53,075 bases of DNA from Schizochytrium sp. CCTCC M209059 (GCA_000818945.1 KN805425.1:1-53075), one strand, 5' to 3'; positions 9,223-21,200 are shown, counted from the stretch's first letter. The notes: generated from the sequence alone by a model not told the origin. Program-made: numbers and translations.

Positions 9223-9876
9223 TTCCGAGCGAGTCAGGCACGCCTGACTTGCTCCTTACCGTCACGTAAAAAGATGATGTGGTCAACCGGGCTTCTGCGC
9301 TCGGCTGATACCTTCCTTGATGCGGACGACGAAGTGCAGCCTCGAGCATTTCAACCGATTCACTTAAAAGAGCTGAGGCGCGAAGAAAGCTACATGCAGC
9401 GCGCTCATGTCCGTGATACCTCGGAGTACGCGAGATTTACTTTGGTATAGTATTGGAAGGTGAGTCGCTTGTCCGGATCAGCAAATGGTGCATGCGAAAG
9501 CTAAGAGCGCAAGGACTGAAGGTTATTGACAAATGGCACCAGCTGAAGCTTCAAGGAAAATAAGCAGATGGGATGCGCCGCCATTTTGAGCATACTTATT
9601 GCAAAGAGACCAAGTTGACAGAAGAAAAAAGCAAAGATGATACAGCTTTGCGACTTACATGCACGAATCGTCGGCTCGAAGACTTCATGCATCTGTTTGA
9701 GAATTGAAAGTATTCTTACAGAGGAGTGGAGAGCAAAAGAGTTAGCGAAGTGGTCATCATTAGGCTCATCCTTTTCGTGAAAGCACGGCGCTTCGCATAT
9801 GTCCACAGCTTTACTCGAGCCCGCAAGGCAGATGAGAATGAAGAACAGGATGCAGAATTGATAAAACTTATTGCAA

Positions 9877-12800
9877 TTATGCCTGGTCGCTGGAATCGCA
9901 CTCAAGATTAACATCATACGAAAAGGTGTAGTTGAGGCTGTAGCCAAAGGTGGCCATACAGCTGGCCTCAACGTTCTCCGTGGCAAGGCAAGCGCCCTCC
10001 TCGTTAAGGACATCGCATTGCTGGAAGCGGATCGGGTAGATGAAGAGCGGCCAGTACTTGCTGTTGCTGGCCGGGATCGAGAGCGCGCCATCGCAGGGGA
10101 GCAAGTTGGAAGGGATGAAAAAGGCCTCGGTCCAGTCGCCGCTGCCATCATTGTACTGCACGGAAATCCCGCTGATGCAGGCGTCAGTTTCATCGCGAGA
10201 TCCGTACTCGGTGACGGAGCTGGCACAGTAGCTGCTGACGGAGGCGCGGTCGCCTGCTGAGCCGTAATTTTCGACAATGGCAAAGGGCTCGCCCGAGGTC
10301 TCAGCGAGCTCTTCGCAATCGCGAATGAAGTCGCTGTCGGTCTGCGAAGCCTGCTTCTGAGGAAGCAAGGCCGTGCAGACGGCAGTGATCCAGCGTTGAC
10401 CGGTCTTGGCGTTATTGTTCCGCTTGATGTTGTCGAAGCAGGCGGTGACCGAGTTGGGCTGGTTGGCGGTCTCGCACCAGCTTTGAATGCCGAGATCAAT
10501 CTGGTTTCGTGTGCAGCTTCCCGACCAAAAGGCCTTGCAGGCAAGGTGGTCAATCTGGAGATCCATGATCTCGCACTCCTCCGCGAACGAGTTGTTCATG
10601 TAAGAGCCGCCGTACGTGAGAAGGTCGCCGCTCACGCAGTAACCGCCCGTTTCCGGGCGCGTTTGGTTGGTGTCGACAAGGTGCTCAATGTTAAGACGGT
10701 AGCCACCGACGTAGTCCGTAGTCACGGCCTGCGTGTTGACGCAGGTCACGCGGAAGAAGATGCCCATATCACGCTCGTAGACGGCCCACACACGCTCGTT
10801 GTTACCGTAGCCAGCCTCGCCGGCGCCAGTGTAGGTAAGCTCAAAGGCCTCGTCCACCGGCATGCCCGAGACGGTGGTCCAGCCGGCAAGCTCGCCGTCA
10901 CCGTAGCAGGCTTCCGGGTCGAGAGTATACTCGCCCTTACTCGTGTTGAGCATCATAAAGTCAAGGATAGAGCGCTCACCGGTAAAGAAGCTCAGAGAGA
11001 AATAGGGCTCAGAAATGTTGTAGAGCGTGACCTCGTTCTCACCAGACAGTGCGTAGTCCGGAAGGCAAGGCGAGCCATAGGCACCAATGTTGCCGCGGTT
11101 GCTGCCAATGAGATCCTTGGTCGTCTGGTTCCACACGCACCGGTTGCCGGCATGATCGAGAAGATTGTTGCAAATCTCTTCTTGCGTGAAGCAGTCCTCG
11201 TCGCGGGCGTCGCAGACAATGAGTTTCTCGCGCGAGCCGTCAAAGGCCTCACCAAAGGGATCACCCCAGAGCTGGCAGCTCTCGCAACAGAACTCCTCGC
11301 CTTCGACGACTACCTTTGCAATACCAAGTGTAAGCTGAGTGTTGCTGGAGGAGCGACGAAGTTCCGTGCAGTAGACGCTCGTGGTGGAGTCAGATGCGTC
11401 ACAGAACGGGGTGCTGACCTCGAGCTCGCGGCAGGTCTGACCCTCCTGGCCAGGGACAAAGTTGTTGGTCTCGCAGCACTGCTCGCAGAAACCAAGGTTG
11501 TACGTGTCTTGCGCGTTGGTCTCGCACACGGCCGGGGGCATTTCGTTGTTGTTCAGCTCGCAAGTGTCGCACTCGCCACCAGACAGGAGGCACACCTGGC
11601 CGGCAAAGATGAGCTCAGCATCGATCGCAGGCAGCGGCTTGCACTCGGTACCCTCATCAGCAACGAGGCACTTGGCAGCGAGACCACAGCGGCGCAGGCG
11701 GATCCGGTTCAGGAAGAGCTCAGGGTAGACATCGCCGGTAGCCTCGGCAGTGGCATTAGAGCACAGCGGCGTGTCAGGCGGGAAGTAAAAGATGGGAACC
11801 CAGGTGCCGTCCTGGTTGGTCTCGACAATCATACCCGAGGCGCAATCAAGATCGTCCGGGATAGTAGTAAAGTCATCGAGCGAAGGGACGCAAGTGTCAG
11901 ACTGCACGTACTCGTGAGGGATGATGCCCTGGTACCTGGCGGTCTGGGCCCACTCGTACCAGCCTTCTTCGGCGAGCAGGTTCACGCACTGCTCAACGTA
12001 CAAGTTCTGCTGGGTAGAGCCGTACGGGAGCAGCGAGTTCATCTGGCAAGCGTAGGTGATCCAGGTCTGTGACTGCTCTTCATTGGTGCCGGTGCGGAGA
12101 TCGGTGAGGCAGGTCTCGATCATGTCGCCATAGGTCGAAGCGCCAGAAGAGGCCTGGGTGAACTTGAGCTCGGCGGTCTCGCACCAGTACTGCTGCCAGC
12201 CCAGGACGGTGCGCGGATAGCAGGTATCGTCAGTGAGAGCCTTGCAGGTGTTGGCAAGGTCCGGAAGCTGCTCCGAAAGGCACTTGAAGTGAAGCGCCAC
12301 CGAGTTGTCGACGTTGGTGCCGCTGGCCTGCTCCTGGTCGATGACACCAGTGAAGCAAAAGCCGTCGCCGCCGGTGAGACCCTGCGTGTTGGTGATGTTC
12401 TCGATGTCGAGGCGCGTACGCTCAGCGCCAATGGCCTTGTTGCAAATGACGTCAGCAAAGACTCCGAGGGTCGGGTCGTTGATGTGCCAGCGGATCTCCA
12501 CATCGTTGGGGATGCTCACGGTCCACGAGTCCGGGATGGACGAGGCCGAGGCGGGAAGGCCCCAGGCGTTGGCAGCGTTGGCGGTGCCGACGTCGCGCGG
12601 GTCGTAGTTGAAGCAGGTGTCCGAGTTGAGCGTGTAGGCCTCGCTGTCGTCAGAGAGAGTGATGGAGAAGTCGGTCTGGACGCCGCGCTCGCCGATGAGG
12701 GTGGACATGGAGAGGCCGTCGATCTCGAGGAGGGGGAGCTCCAGCTGGCCAGAGACGCTGTAGTCGGCCTGGCAGGGCGAGCCGTCCTCGAGGTTGGAGT

Positions 12801-13314
12801 TCCACCATGGGTAGTTGAGGTTGCCCTTGAGCCACCTGCAGCGGTTTCCGGCATGGTCAAACTGCTGGCGACAGATGGACTGCTCCATCTTGCACGAGGT
12901 GAAGTTGCGGCCATCGCACTCAATCATTTGGTCAGTGGTACCATCGAAGGCCTCGCAGAGAGGATCACCATAGCACTTGCACTTTTCGCAGCAGGTCTCT
13001 GTCGAGGAGTAGGTCCACGCGAAGGAGAAGGTGACGGAGTCGGTGGCGTTAGGGACGTATGCCGAGCAGCCTTCGTCACTGTTCTCGCAGGCTGCGGACT
13101 CGTAGACGACGACGCTGCAGGTGTCCTCGGAATCCTGAAGGACATTACCGCAGCATCCGCCAAAGGAGACGGGGGAGGTTCCGCAGCCGGAGAGGCCGAG
13201 CGGGTTGGTGGTGGACCAGTCGATGGTGTCAAGCGAGATCTCGCACGAGTCGGTCTGGGCCTGTGCGGAGAGCGCCAGGCTCAGCACGACGGCGGCGGTG
13301 GCGACGCCGCGCAT
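9877..13314 (-). CDS. Array copy 4: intact secreted two-module VWD-like protein
   Basis: 1,145 residues, the same length as copy 3, from the ATG at 13,314. The signal peptide ends near SAQAQ and is followed by TDSC. Module A has CCGN, CCEKCKCYGDPLCEAFDG and HAGNRCRW; module B has CCETNN, LWGDPFGEAFDG and HAGNRCVW; both end in the CKA...WCET and closing-Cys segments described for copy 3. The C terminus (ECDSSDQA) differs from the CPDDA ending of copies 3 and 7. Copy 3 is its closest relative: 12,045-12,808 is almost identical in DNA to 6,866-7,628, while flanking parts, including the N-terminal cysteine region, are visibly more diverged. This indicates gene conversion and not just recent duplication. 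Function beyond secretion is unknown. Confidence 0.9.
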   Translation of the reverse strand: MRGVATAAVVLSLALSAQAQTDSCEISLDTIDWSTTNPLGLSGCGTSPVSFGGCCGNVLQDSEDTCSVVVYESAACENSDEGCSAYVPNATDSVTFSFAWTYSSTETCCEKCKCYGDPLCEAFDGTTDQMIECDGRNFTSCKMEQSICRQQFDHAGNRCRWLKGNLNYPWWNSNLEDGSPCQADYSVSGQLELPLLEIDGLSMSTLIGERGVQTDFSITLSDDSEAYTLNSDTCFNYDPRDVGTANAANAWGLPASASSIPDSWTVSIPNDVEIRWHINDPTLGVFADVICNKAIGAERTRLDIENITNTQGLTGGDGFCFTGVIDQEQASGTNVDNSVALHFKCLSEQLPDLANTCKALTDDTCYPRTVLGWQQYWCETAELKFTQASSGASTYGDMIETCLTDLRTGTNEEQSQTWITYACQMNSLLPYGSTQQNLYVEQCVNLLAEEGWYEWAQTARYQGIIPHEYVQSDTCVPSLDDFTTIPDDLDCASGMIVETNQDGTWVPIFYFPPDTPLCSNATAEATGDVYPELFLNRIRLRRCGLAAKCLVADEGTECKPLPAIDAELIFAGQVCLLSGGECDTCELNNNEMPPAVCETNAQDTYNLGFCEQCCETNNFVPGQEGQTCRELEVSTPFCDASDSTTSVYCTELRRSSSNTQLTLGIAKVVVEGEEFCCESCQLWGDPFGEAFDGSREKLIVCDARDEDCFTQEEICNNLLDHAGNRCVWNQTTKDLIGSNRGNIGAYGSPCLPDYALSGENEVTLYNISEPYFSLSFFTGERSILDFMMLNTSKGEYTLDPEACYGDGELAGWTTVSGMPVDEAFELTYTGAGEAGYGNNERVWAVYERDMGIFFRVTCVNTQAVTTDYVGGYRLNIEHLVDTNQTRPETGGYCVSGDLLTYGGSYMNNSFAEECEIMDLQIDHLACKAFWSGSCTRNQIDLGIQSWCETANQPNSVTACFDNIKRNNNAKTGQRWITAVCTALLPQKQASQTDSDFIRDCEELAETSGEPFAIVENYGSAGDRASVSSYCASSVTEYGSRDETDACISGISVQYNDGSGDWTEAFFIPSNLLPCDGALSIPASNSKYWPLFIYPIRFQQCDVLNEEGACLATENVEASCMATFGYSLNYTFSYDVNLECDSSDQA

Positions 13315-15051
13315 GGTGCTAGACGTCTAGTACCTTTTCTCTCGTTTCTTTCTCAGCAGGCTATCTGTAAGTAGTAATGTAGATGTACATGCGACCAATC
13401 GATCGATCACGGGAACATTAAGGAAGGCAAGGTAAACAATAGGTTAGTTATGCGGAGCTTGTTGTTGATTTTCATTCTTGGTGAAGAGCGCGCAGGCGAG
13501 GACGCGCATATCGCGAGCTCGACGTACCTGACGCACGCGTCGCCTTCTGGCGAGGCGTGTCGAGCTAGCTATCTAGCGCTAGCAATCTAGCCACCGGACG
13601 AGCGATCGATCGACGCTGCCGTCGACCGTCTCGGATCGGGATTTGGTTTCTGCTGCCGTCCCGTTCCGCCGCGTCTCGCGCATGATTTGCAGTCGCTTCC
13701 CTTGATTGGATGGCTTCGGACGCAGCTAGCCGGCCCGCCCGAGATAGAGAGAACAGGAAGAAAGAAGGCAGACAGAGCCAGAGGGACACAGAGAGAGCGT
13801 CAGAGGGAGTGGAGGACGGTGCGAGAGGGAGAAAGAAAAGCTCCCCGCCCCTCGCGCCCTCTGGCCGCAGCCGCCTCGCGTCACGGGCTCCTTCCCGCAG
13901 CGCGCCCCACACACGCCCTGCGCGCTGCTTGGCGCTATCCCGCAGCCGCACGGGATCCGTACGGACGCGTGACGCTCAGAGGCGGCCGCCATTCTTTTCT
14001 TTCCCTTTCGTGGCGCGCTTTCCACTGCTCTCGGTCAATGGAGAAGGAGGAAGAGCAGAAGAAGAAGGCAAGCTCCGAGCCCCCGACGTGACGCCTCGGA
14101 AGGAATCGAAGGGAGCGGCTTTTGCTCTTTCATTTTTTTTTTTCTCTCTGGTTTCTGGCGCTTCTGTTTTGCTTCTTTGCGTTTGTTAGCGCATTGGCAG
14201 AGCCCACTTGGGATCACGGCAAAGTCGCGGCCAAGTGCTGGTCGCCGCGCCCACGGGAAGTGATCGAGAAACGCGGTGACTTTCTCGCCCGCATGTTTGC
14301 CGCGCAGGGCGTCCAGAACTCGCGAACGCGCCTCGCTCGACGAGGCGAGAGAATGTGGCGCCCCGTTCGCTCGGTCGCTCTATTCTCCAGTCCTCCCTCT
14401 CCATCTATCTGCACCTTATTCAACCTCCGCTTGCTTCCGTCTTCTTTGCTGACTCTAAATAGCACATGAGCGTCTGTTTTGTTTGCTTTACATGATTTCC
14501 GCCGCGGTGTGTCGCCGCGGCGTGCCATGCTTGCTTGCTCTCCGCCACTACCTCCGCGTCGGACGACTGACTGACTGGTGGCTGCCCGCGCTGCCGGTCG
14601 ACAGACGCAAGCCAGCAAGCAAGCTGGACAAGCTGCAGCGAAAGTCACGCACGCGCCCTTTTCGACTCGCACGCGTCTCCCGCGCCGAGCGCAGCCGGGC
14701 TGCGCGCTCAAGGCCGCCGCGCTCTCGCGCGCGAGGTCGCGGCCGCTGCGCGCTGCGCGGAGATCGAGCGCCTCTGCCATTGGGATCCTTCGAGACGCTC
14801 TCCGGGATTGCCGCGCAGACGCAGCTGCTGCCGCAGACGCTATCTTACCACCGCGGCACGTGCGCGGCCCCGCCGATCACCGCCAATCACGGGCCGCCTC
14901 GCTATCCCACTCGGGCTCGCGCTGCGGGAACTTGCGGGGTGGCCGTGCGTCGGTGGCGGTCCCTCTGCCGCGGCCAGTGGCGCTCGGGCCGGCAAGGGGC
15001 ACGGTGCGGGGCACGGTGCGGGGCCCGCAGCGCGCCTTCCCCCAAAAAGCG

Positions 15052-15064
15052 CAAGATGGCGGCC
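15052..15064 (+). promoter_or_regulatory. CAAGATGGCGGCC motif
   Basis: A 13-base word found again, identically, at 23,835-23,847. It equals the animal YY1-type consensus core (AAGATGGCGGC). Whether this organism uses it is unknown. Confidence 0.3.
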
Positions 15065-15587
15065 CGCCTCAAGTCTGCTAAGTCTCCTACACAGTCGAGC
15101 AGACGCGCGCAAACTGCGCTTTGCGCTGCCCGCCACTGCGCAATGGGCTCCCTCTTTCCCCCCTTTTCATTCCTGCCCGGGCAGAGAGGAGATCTTCCGC
15201 TGCATCGTGAGCAGCAGCAGCCGCGGGTCGACGCCGAGTCCCTTTCCTTTGTTCCCTTTTTCCCTTCCCTCGCCCGTGCGGCCTCGCCGCATCACGGCGC
15301 GGAACCGCGCGAGAACAGCCGCCGCAGCCGGGCAGGCTGCCGCGTCCTCGCTCGCTCGCCTGCAGCGGCCAGCGGAAGTCGGGAAAAGAACGGTCGCCCC
15401 AGTGCTGGCTGCACGCGCTGCAGCGAGACCGGCGCTTGACTGGCTTGACACGGCCGCGCTCGGGCGCCAGGCTCGCTGCGCGCGACCCGCGCGGTGGCGA
15501 CGCCGCCGCCGCGAGAGCGCGTGCGAGCGAGCGGGCGGGCGAGGCGCAGCGAGGCGCAGCGGATCCACTTAGCCCTGCGGTGGCTCG

Positions 15588-15630
15588 TGCATGCATGCAT
15601 GCTTGCATGCATGCTTGCATGCATGCTTGC
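15588..15630. repeat. CATG/CTTG alternating tetranucleotide repeat
   Basis: Three 12-base units of the type GCATGCATGCTT in a row. GCATGC is palindromic, so the tract can fold on itself. Confidence 0.8.
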
Positions 15631-15830
15631 AAATGCTGCTGCTGCGCCGCGTGCAGTGGGTGCGCGCGTGCAGTGACTGCTTCATGGTTTTTTATGGGTC
15701 CAGGGTGTGCACCGCGAGGTGTGCGCCGCCCGTACTACGTGTACATGCAGACCGGCGCCGTGCCGAGATGCGGCGCGACGTGCGGCTGAGCGGGGCGCAC
15801 TGCGCGCGAGGGGAGGCGGTGCAGGACGTG

Positions 15831-15862
15831 GCGAGGCGAGGCGAGGCGAGGCGAGGCGAGGC
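15831..15862. repeat. GCGAG pentanucleotide repeat
   Basis: About six perfect GCGAG units in noncoding GC-rich DNA. Confidence 0.85.
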
Positions 15863-16015
15863 CTGGCGGGACCGTCTCGCCGAGAAGGTTTTCGGCGGGC
15901 TGGCGGTGGTGGAAAGAGAAAAGTGCGGAAGGAGGCGTGAGCTGGGCGACGGCTCTGAATTCGAGGGACGCGGAAGACGCTTGCTCGCGCGCTCGCTCGC
16001 TCGATCCCAGGACTG

Positions 16016-18236
16016 AAGAAACGAAGAGGCGTAACGAAATGAAGGAAGGGGGTTGAGTGAAGGCAGCGCATCGCCCGTTAGTAGAAGCAAGTGGCGAGAA
16101 TACAGGCTCGTGCAAAGCCCTCGAGAGAAAAGGAATCATTAATGAAGCAGCAACTCACGTCTGAACTTCTTCAAAAAGAAAGTGGTAGCAAGATGGGACA
16201 AGAACGGTCACCCATTCGCTAAAGCTGAATCCGAAGAAACCGCCAAAGCCCAGAATTAAAACTTGCATCAACAACTTACAACGGGAGATGGACCAGCGAC
16301 CAGCGATCTGTTCTTGCCATTCACATTGCTAAAAGTGATGGCAAAGTGATTTGCTCTATGGTATCATCAAATTGATGTGACAACTCCTACGAGGCGCATA
16401 GCGTGTTTCTCGCCTCTCTAAAGCACAATGCGAACTAGTTGTTTACAGTTGTCTTGTACATCTTGAGATGGATAGATGTCATATAGGCTTGTAGTTTCAC
16501 GAAACGAGAAATTCATGGTTCTGCCCTTTGCATAAATCTTTGATATTGCATGGCGAGATTCTCAAATGAGTGGTGCGTTCGAAGACAGAAGAAAGAACTT
16601 AAAAACGCCTGCGCCACGAAAGAAGAGAAAAAGTGGGTATAGCAGAAGGGACCCCCATGTTGATCAGCAACACCGAAAGTCAACCTAGGAACCTCATTGA
16701 AATCAATTGCCTCAACAAGCAATCATTTTCGAATCCTGTATATGTCGATAGATCCAATTGAGCGGGCAGAATTCCTGCTTAGCCACCTGACCATTACGCT
16801 CGAGGCTTGCACGTGTGCAAGCGTTTATATCGCATGCAAATGAGTTGCCATACACGAGCTGGTTCGACTCTTCCTGCTAAGATCGCGTCACGCGCAAGCA
16901 GGCTGCAAAACGACATTGACAGAAATACCGATCATGAACTCGTTCTGAAGCAGTATAAGACGATCGTGCGCAAGGATGGCGAAGTTGGAAAAAAAAGGGC
17001 AAGGGCCTCTGTCTCTTACCGAGGACTTGATTTTGTAATGAAACCAGGAACTGGTACGCATTCCTCACTTGATTCATCCACAAGGTACGCTTGAGCAGCG
17101 GCCAGGCCGACCCAAGCTTTCTTCATTCCTCTAGCTCTTCGAATTTTTCTATGCGAAAAATCCTATACTTTTCAATCTTGCATTGTGGCGCATGCACACA
17201 AGTATCGAACATCACAACATGGCGTTACGGTGGTGAATGGGGGCGGGTTAGGCCACGCTGATCTATCTTGTGCGTTTGCGACATGGTGAAAGCTCTTTGG
17301 GTGAACGACTGGGGCGGTGTTTGATCTCTTCCACAACCTCTTTGTTCGGCAGACAGCAGGTGTACCGGACGCCTCAGTCAGTCAGCTAGCTATCCAGCGA
17401 ACCTGCATCAGCTTGCGACCGAGATGTCAGTCTTCACGAAGCTTGGAGGGCAAACGTATCTGCCTCACTTTGCAATAGTTCTTCCGCTTGCATTCATTCC
17501 TTGGCGTAGCTCACTTCTATACTCTGTTTGTTCGGCAAACAGCTGGCGTGCCGGACGCCTCAGTCAGTTGGCTGACTAGCTATTCAACGAACTTGCATCA
17601 ACTTGCGATCGAGATGTCAATCTTGGCGAAGCTTGGAGGGCAAATGCATTTGCTCCCCTTTGCAAAAGTTCTTCCGCTTGCATACATTCCTCGGCCTAAC
17701 TCACTCACCACAGAAATCTCGTCCACCACCGATCGCACTTTGTCCAATCATCGCGCTTCTAGACGGGTCGCCATTGTTTCCTCAAATGACAACGGAACTA
17801 TTTCGCACATTTGCTATACATTGGCGATTCAAAAATGAAATGTTACTCTTCTGTGTGACTATTGATTCGTCCAAGTCGTCTGGACCATCGGAGCAATGTA
17901 ATTCGCACCTTTTCTTTGCTGTTTCGGGGTGACCTTGCAAAGAAAAGCTGATCGAACCAAGATGATCTTTTGGGATCCACGTCCGACTCGTTCTGCCCAT
18001 TGAGCGCGAAAACCTGAGCGAGCGACTCGCGAAGGAATGCTATCTAACCAAGACGAACTTGGTGACCAGAACAAATGGATGCTCTATCTCCCTTTCGAGC
18101 AGAATGCTCACTCAGAGCTTCTCGAGGCGGGGAAACGAGCAAGAAAAAACGAAAAGTCAATTCAATCAGGTCAAAGTTTAGCTCGTCATTGATTTTACCG
18201 AAAAAGAAATTCGTATAGCCGACTAAGGCTGTCGAT
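16016..18236. other. AT-richer half of the spacer between copies 4 and 5
   Basis: Base composition changes near 16.0 kb to much AT-richer DNA, which continues to the copy 5 stop. It contains a diverged ~180-bp direct duplication at 17,341-17,705 and short frames without family resemblance. It could be a decayed mobile element or dead gene, but no transposase or reverse-transcriptase motif is visible. Confidence 0.5.
17341..17705. repeat. Tandem duplication, ~175-179-bp units, 186-bp period
   Basis: Unit 1 (17,341-17,515) and unit 2 (17,527-17,705) both run from TTTGTTCGGCA through CCGGACGCCTCAGTCAGT, GAGATGTCA and GAAGCTTGGAGGGCAAA to CTTCCGCTTGCAT and a final TCACT. They differ by scattered substitutions and about 4 bases of indel, so the duplication is old. 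Confidence 0.85.
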
Positions 18237-21200
18237 TTAGGTATCACCAACGGTGGGGCAGTCGACCCGGTTGTTGTGCGAAAAGGTAACCGTCAAGCCA
18301 TAGCCCAAGGTCGACATGCAGGTGGCCTCCACGTTCTCGGAGGCGAGGCAAGCGCCCTCCTCGTTGAGGACGTCGCACTGCTCGAAGCGAATCGGGTAGA
18401 TGAAGAGCGGCCAGTACTTGTTGTTGCTGGCCGGGACCTCGAGGACGCCGTCGCAGGGAAGAAGGTTCGCGGGAATGAAGAAGGCCTCGGTCCACTCGTC
18501 GCTGCCATCATCATACTGCACCGAGATGCCGCTAATGCACGGGTCAATATCGTCGCGCGGGCCGTACTCGGACACCGAGCTGGCGCAGTAGCTGCTGACC
18601 GAGGCGCGGTCGCCGGTAGAGCCAAAGTTCGAGACGATCGCGTAGTAGCCATCCGTCTCGGCGAGATCCTCACAGCGGCGCATAAAGTTCCTGTTCGACT
18701 CCGTGGCCATCTTCTGGGGGAGAAGTGCCGTGCACACTGCCTTGGTCCAGGCAGCGGCCGTCTTTGCGGGCCTGTTCTTCTTGATGCTATTGACGCACTT
18801 CTTCACCGTCTGCTCCTGGTTCGCGACCTTGCACCAGTTCTCAATACCGAGGTCGATCTGATCCGGGGTGCAGGCGCCCGACCAAAAAGCCTTGCATGCC
18901 GCGTGGTCAGCAGCAAGATCGCCATCCTCGCACTCCTCGGCCATCGAGTTGTTACTGTAAGAACCACCGTAGGCGCGGAGGTTCGAGGTGACGCAGAAGC
19001 CGCCCGTGTCGGAGCGATCGAGGTTCGTGTCGACGAGGTGCTCAACGTTGAGACGGTAGCCACCGACATAGTCAGTGGTTATGGCCTGCGAGTTGACGCA
19101 CGTGACGCGGAAGAAGATGCCCATGTCCGCCTCAAGCACAGCCCAGACGCGTTCGTCGTTACCGTAGCCATCCTCGCCCGAATCGGTATAGGTCAGGTTC
19201 AGGGCCGTGGAAATGTCCTCGCCAGACACGGTGGTCCAGCCAGGGTACTCGCCATCACCGTAGCACTCGACGGGGTCCAGGGTGTACGATCCGCGGGGCG
19301 TCGTCAGCAGCAGCTGGTCCAGAATGGAGCGCTCACCCGTGTAAAAGCTCAGGCGGTACTCGGGCTCGTCCACCGTGTACAGCACAACCTCGGCCTCGCC
19401 AGATGTGGCAAAGTCCGCCAAGCACGGCGAGCCATAGGCGCCAATGTTGCCGCGGTTCCTGCCAATGAGGTCCTTGACGGTCTGGTTCCAGACGCACGGG
19501 TTGCCAGCGTGGTCAACGAGGTTGTTGCAGACCTCCTCGCTGGAAAAGCACGTCGTGTCGCGCGAGTCGCAAATGATGAGCTTCTCGCGCGAGCCGTCAA
19601 AGGCCTCACCAAAGGGATCACCCCACAGCGAGCAGGTCTCGCAGCACTCGGCACTGTTGTAGCCTTCCTCGGGCTCGATGAGGTTGATCGTGAGCATGCC
19701 GTTGGCATTGCCGCGCCTGAGCTGGTTGCAGTACGAGGACATGGAGCTGTCGCTGGTGTCGCAGTACGGCGTGTCAAGGGTCAGCTCGCGGCAGTTCTGC
19801 TCGCTCTGACCGGGAAAGTAGTTGTTGGTCTCGCAGCACTCCTCGCACGAGCCCATCGTGTACTCGACGCCGTCGGTCTCGCCGCAAATCTCGGGCGGGG
19901 TCTGAGAGAAGTCACGCAGGCACGAGGTGCAGTCCTCGCCGCCCGCAGAGCACACGGCGCCACCAAAGACCAGCTCGAGATCGATGGACATGAGAGGCTT
20001 GCACTCGGTACCCTCGTCCGCGACAAGGCACTTGGCGTCGAGTCCGCACTGGCGCATGCGAATCTGGTACCTAAAGAGCGCGGGGAAGTCATCACCGTTG
20101 GCCTCAATCGTGGCGTTGGCGCACGGCGGCGAGTCGGGCGGGAAGTAGAGCACAGGCACCCAGGTGCCGTCCTGGTTGGTCTCAACCACCATGCCGGGAG
20201 CACACTCGAGGTCGTCGGGGATAGTAGTAAAGTCGTCGATCGAGCTCACGCAAGTGTCAGACTGCACGTACTCGTGGGGGATGATGCCCTGGTACCGGGC
20301 GGTCTGGGCCCACTCGTACCAGCCCTCTTCGGCGAGCAGGTTCACGCACTGCTCAACGTACGAGTTCTGCTGGGTAGAGCCGTACGGGAGCCGCGAGTTC
20401 ATCTGGCAAGCGTACGTGATCCAGGTCTCGGACTGCGTGGCCTCAGCGCCGGAGCGGAGCTCGCTGAGGCAGGTCTCGATCATGTCGCCATAGGTGACAG
20501 CACCGACGGAAGCCTGGGTGAACTCGAGCTCGGCGGTCTCGCACCAGTACTGCTGCCAGCCCGGAACGGTGCGCGGGTAGCAGGTGTCGTCAGCGAGGGC
20601 CTTGCAGGTGTTGGAGAGGTCGGGGAGCTGCGCCGAGAGGCACTTGAAGTGGAGTGCCACAGAGTTGTCGACGTTGCTGCCGCGGGCCTGCCCCTGGTCA
20701 ATGACGCCGGTGAAGCAGAAGCCATCACCGCCGGTGATGCCCTGGGTGTTGGTGATGTTCTCGATGTCGAGGCGGGAGCGGTCGGCGCCGATGGCCTTGG
20801 TGCAGACCACATCGGCGTAGACGCCGAGGGCCTCGTAGCCAATCTTCCACTTGATCTCAACGTCGATCGGGGTGCTCACGCTCCACACGTCGGGGAGCGA
20901 CGAGGTCGAGGTGGGGCGCGTCCAGGCGGCGGCCGTGGAGCTCGAGCCGACATCGCGGGGGTCGTAGTCAAAGCACGACTCGGCGCTGATGTGGTAGGGC
21001 TCCTCGTCGCCGGGGAGCTGCACGTAAAAGTCGGTCTGGACGCCACGCTCGCCGATGAGGGTCCACATGCGGAGGTCCTCGGCGTCGAAGAGGACGAGCT
21101 CCTGCTGGCCGGAGATGTTGTAGTCGGCCTGGCAAGGCGAGCCGTCGGCGAGGTTCGAGGTCCACCAGGGAAAGTTGTCGTTGCCCTTGAGCCATTTGCA

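Larger units (their letters stand above)
8142..9876. other. Spacer between copies 3 and 4
   Basis: This is the upstream region of copy 3. It holds CGGT and GCGGT microsatellites, a GGTTTGCT element about 180 bases before the ATG, an ATGGCGG-type motif at 8,551, and a diverged 75-bp direct repeat at 9,092-9,222. The last 600 bases, next to the copy 4 stop, are AT-richer with no recognisable gene. Confidence 0.55.
13315..16015. other. GC-rich half of the spacer between copies 4 and 5
   Basis: This is the upstream region of copy 4. DNA from about 13.5 to 16.0 kb is strongly GC- and CpG-rich, with GC-rich palindromes, CCAAT-like words near 14,776 and 14,880, and a CAAGATGGCGGCC motif at 15,052. 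Open frames here are Arg/Ala/Pro-rich on both strands at once, which reflects composition and not coding. No gene is called. Confidence 0.5.

Noticed and set aside
14483..15572. Overlapping Arg/Ala-rich frames of 167-318 codons
   Set aside because: All frames on both strands are open here because the DNA is GC-rich with few stops. Most begin at non-ATG codons and none has domain-like features.
15588..15630. Possible CRISPR-like or phage-type repeat
   Set aside because: The units are a 12-base simple repeat without spacers in a eukaryotic genome.
16680..16890. Possible tRNA (TTCGAATCC- and GGTTCGACT-like words)
   Set aside because: No matching acceptor stem, D-arm or anticodon arm can be built around either word.
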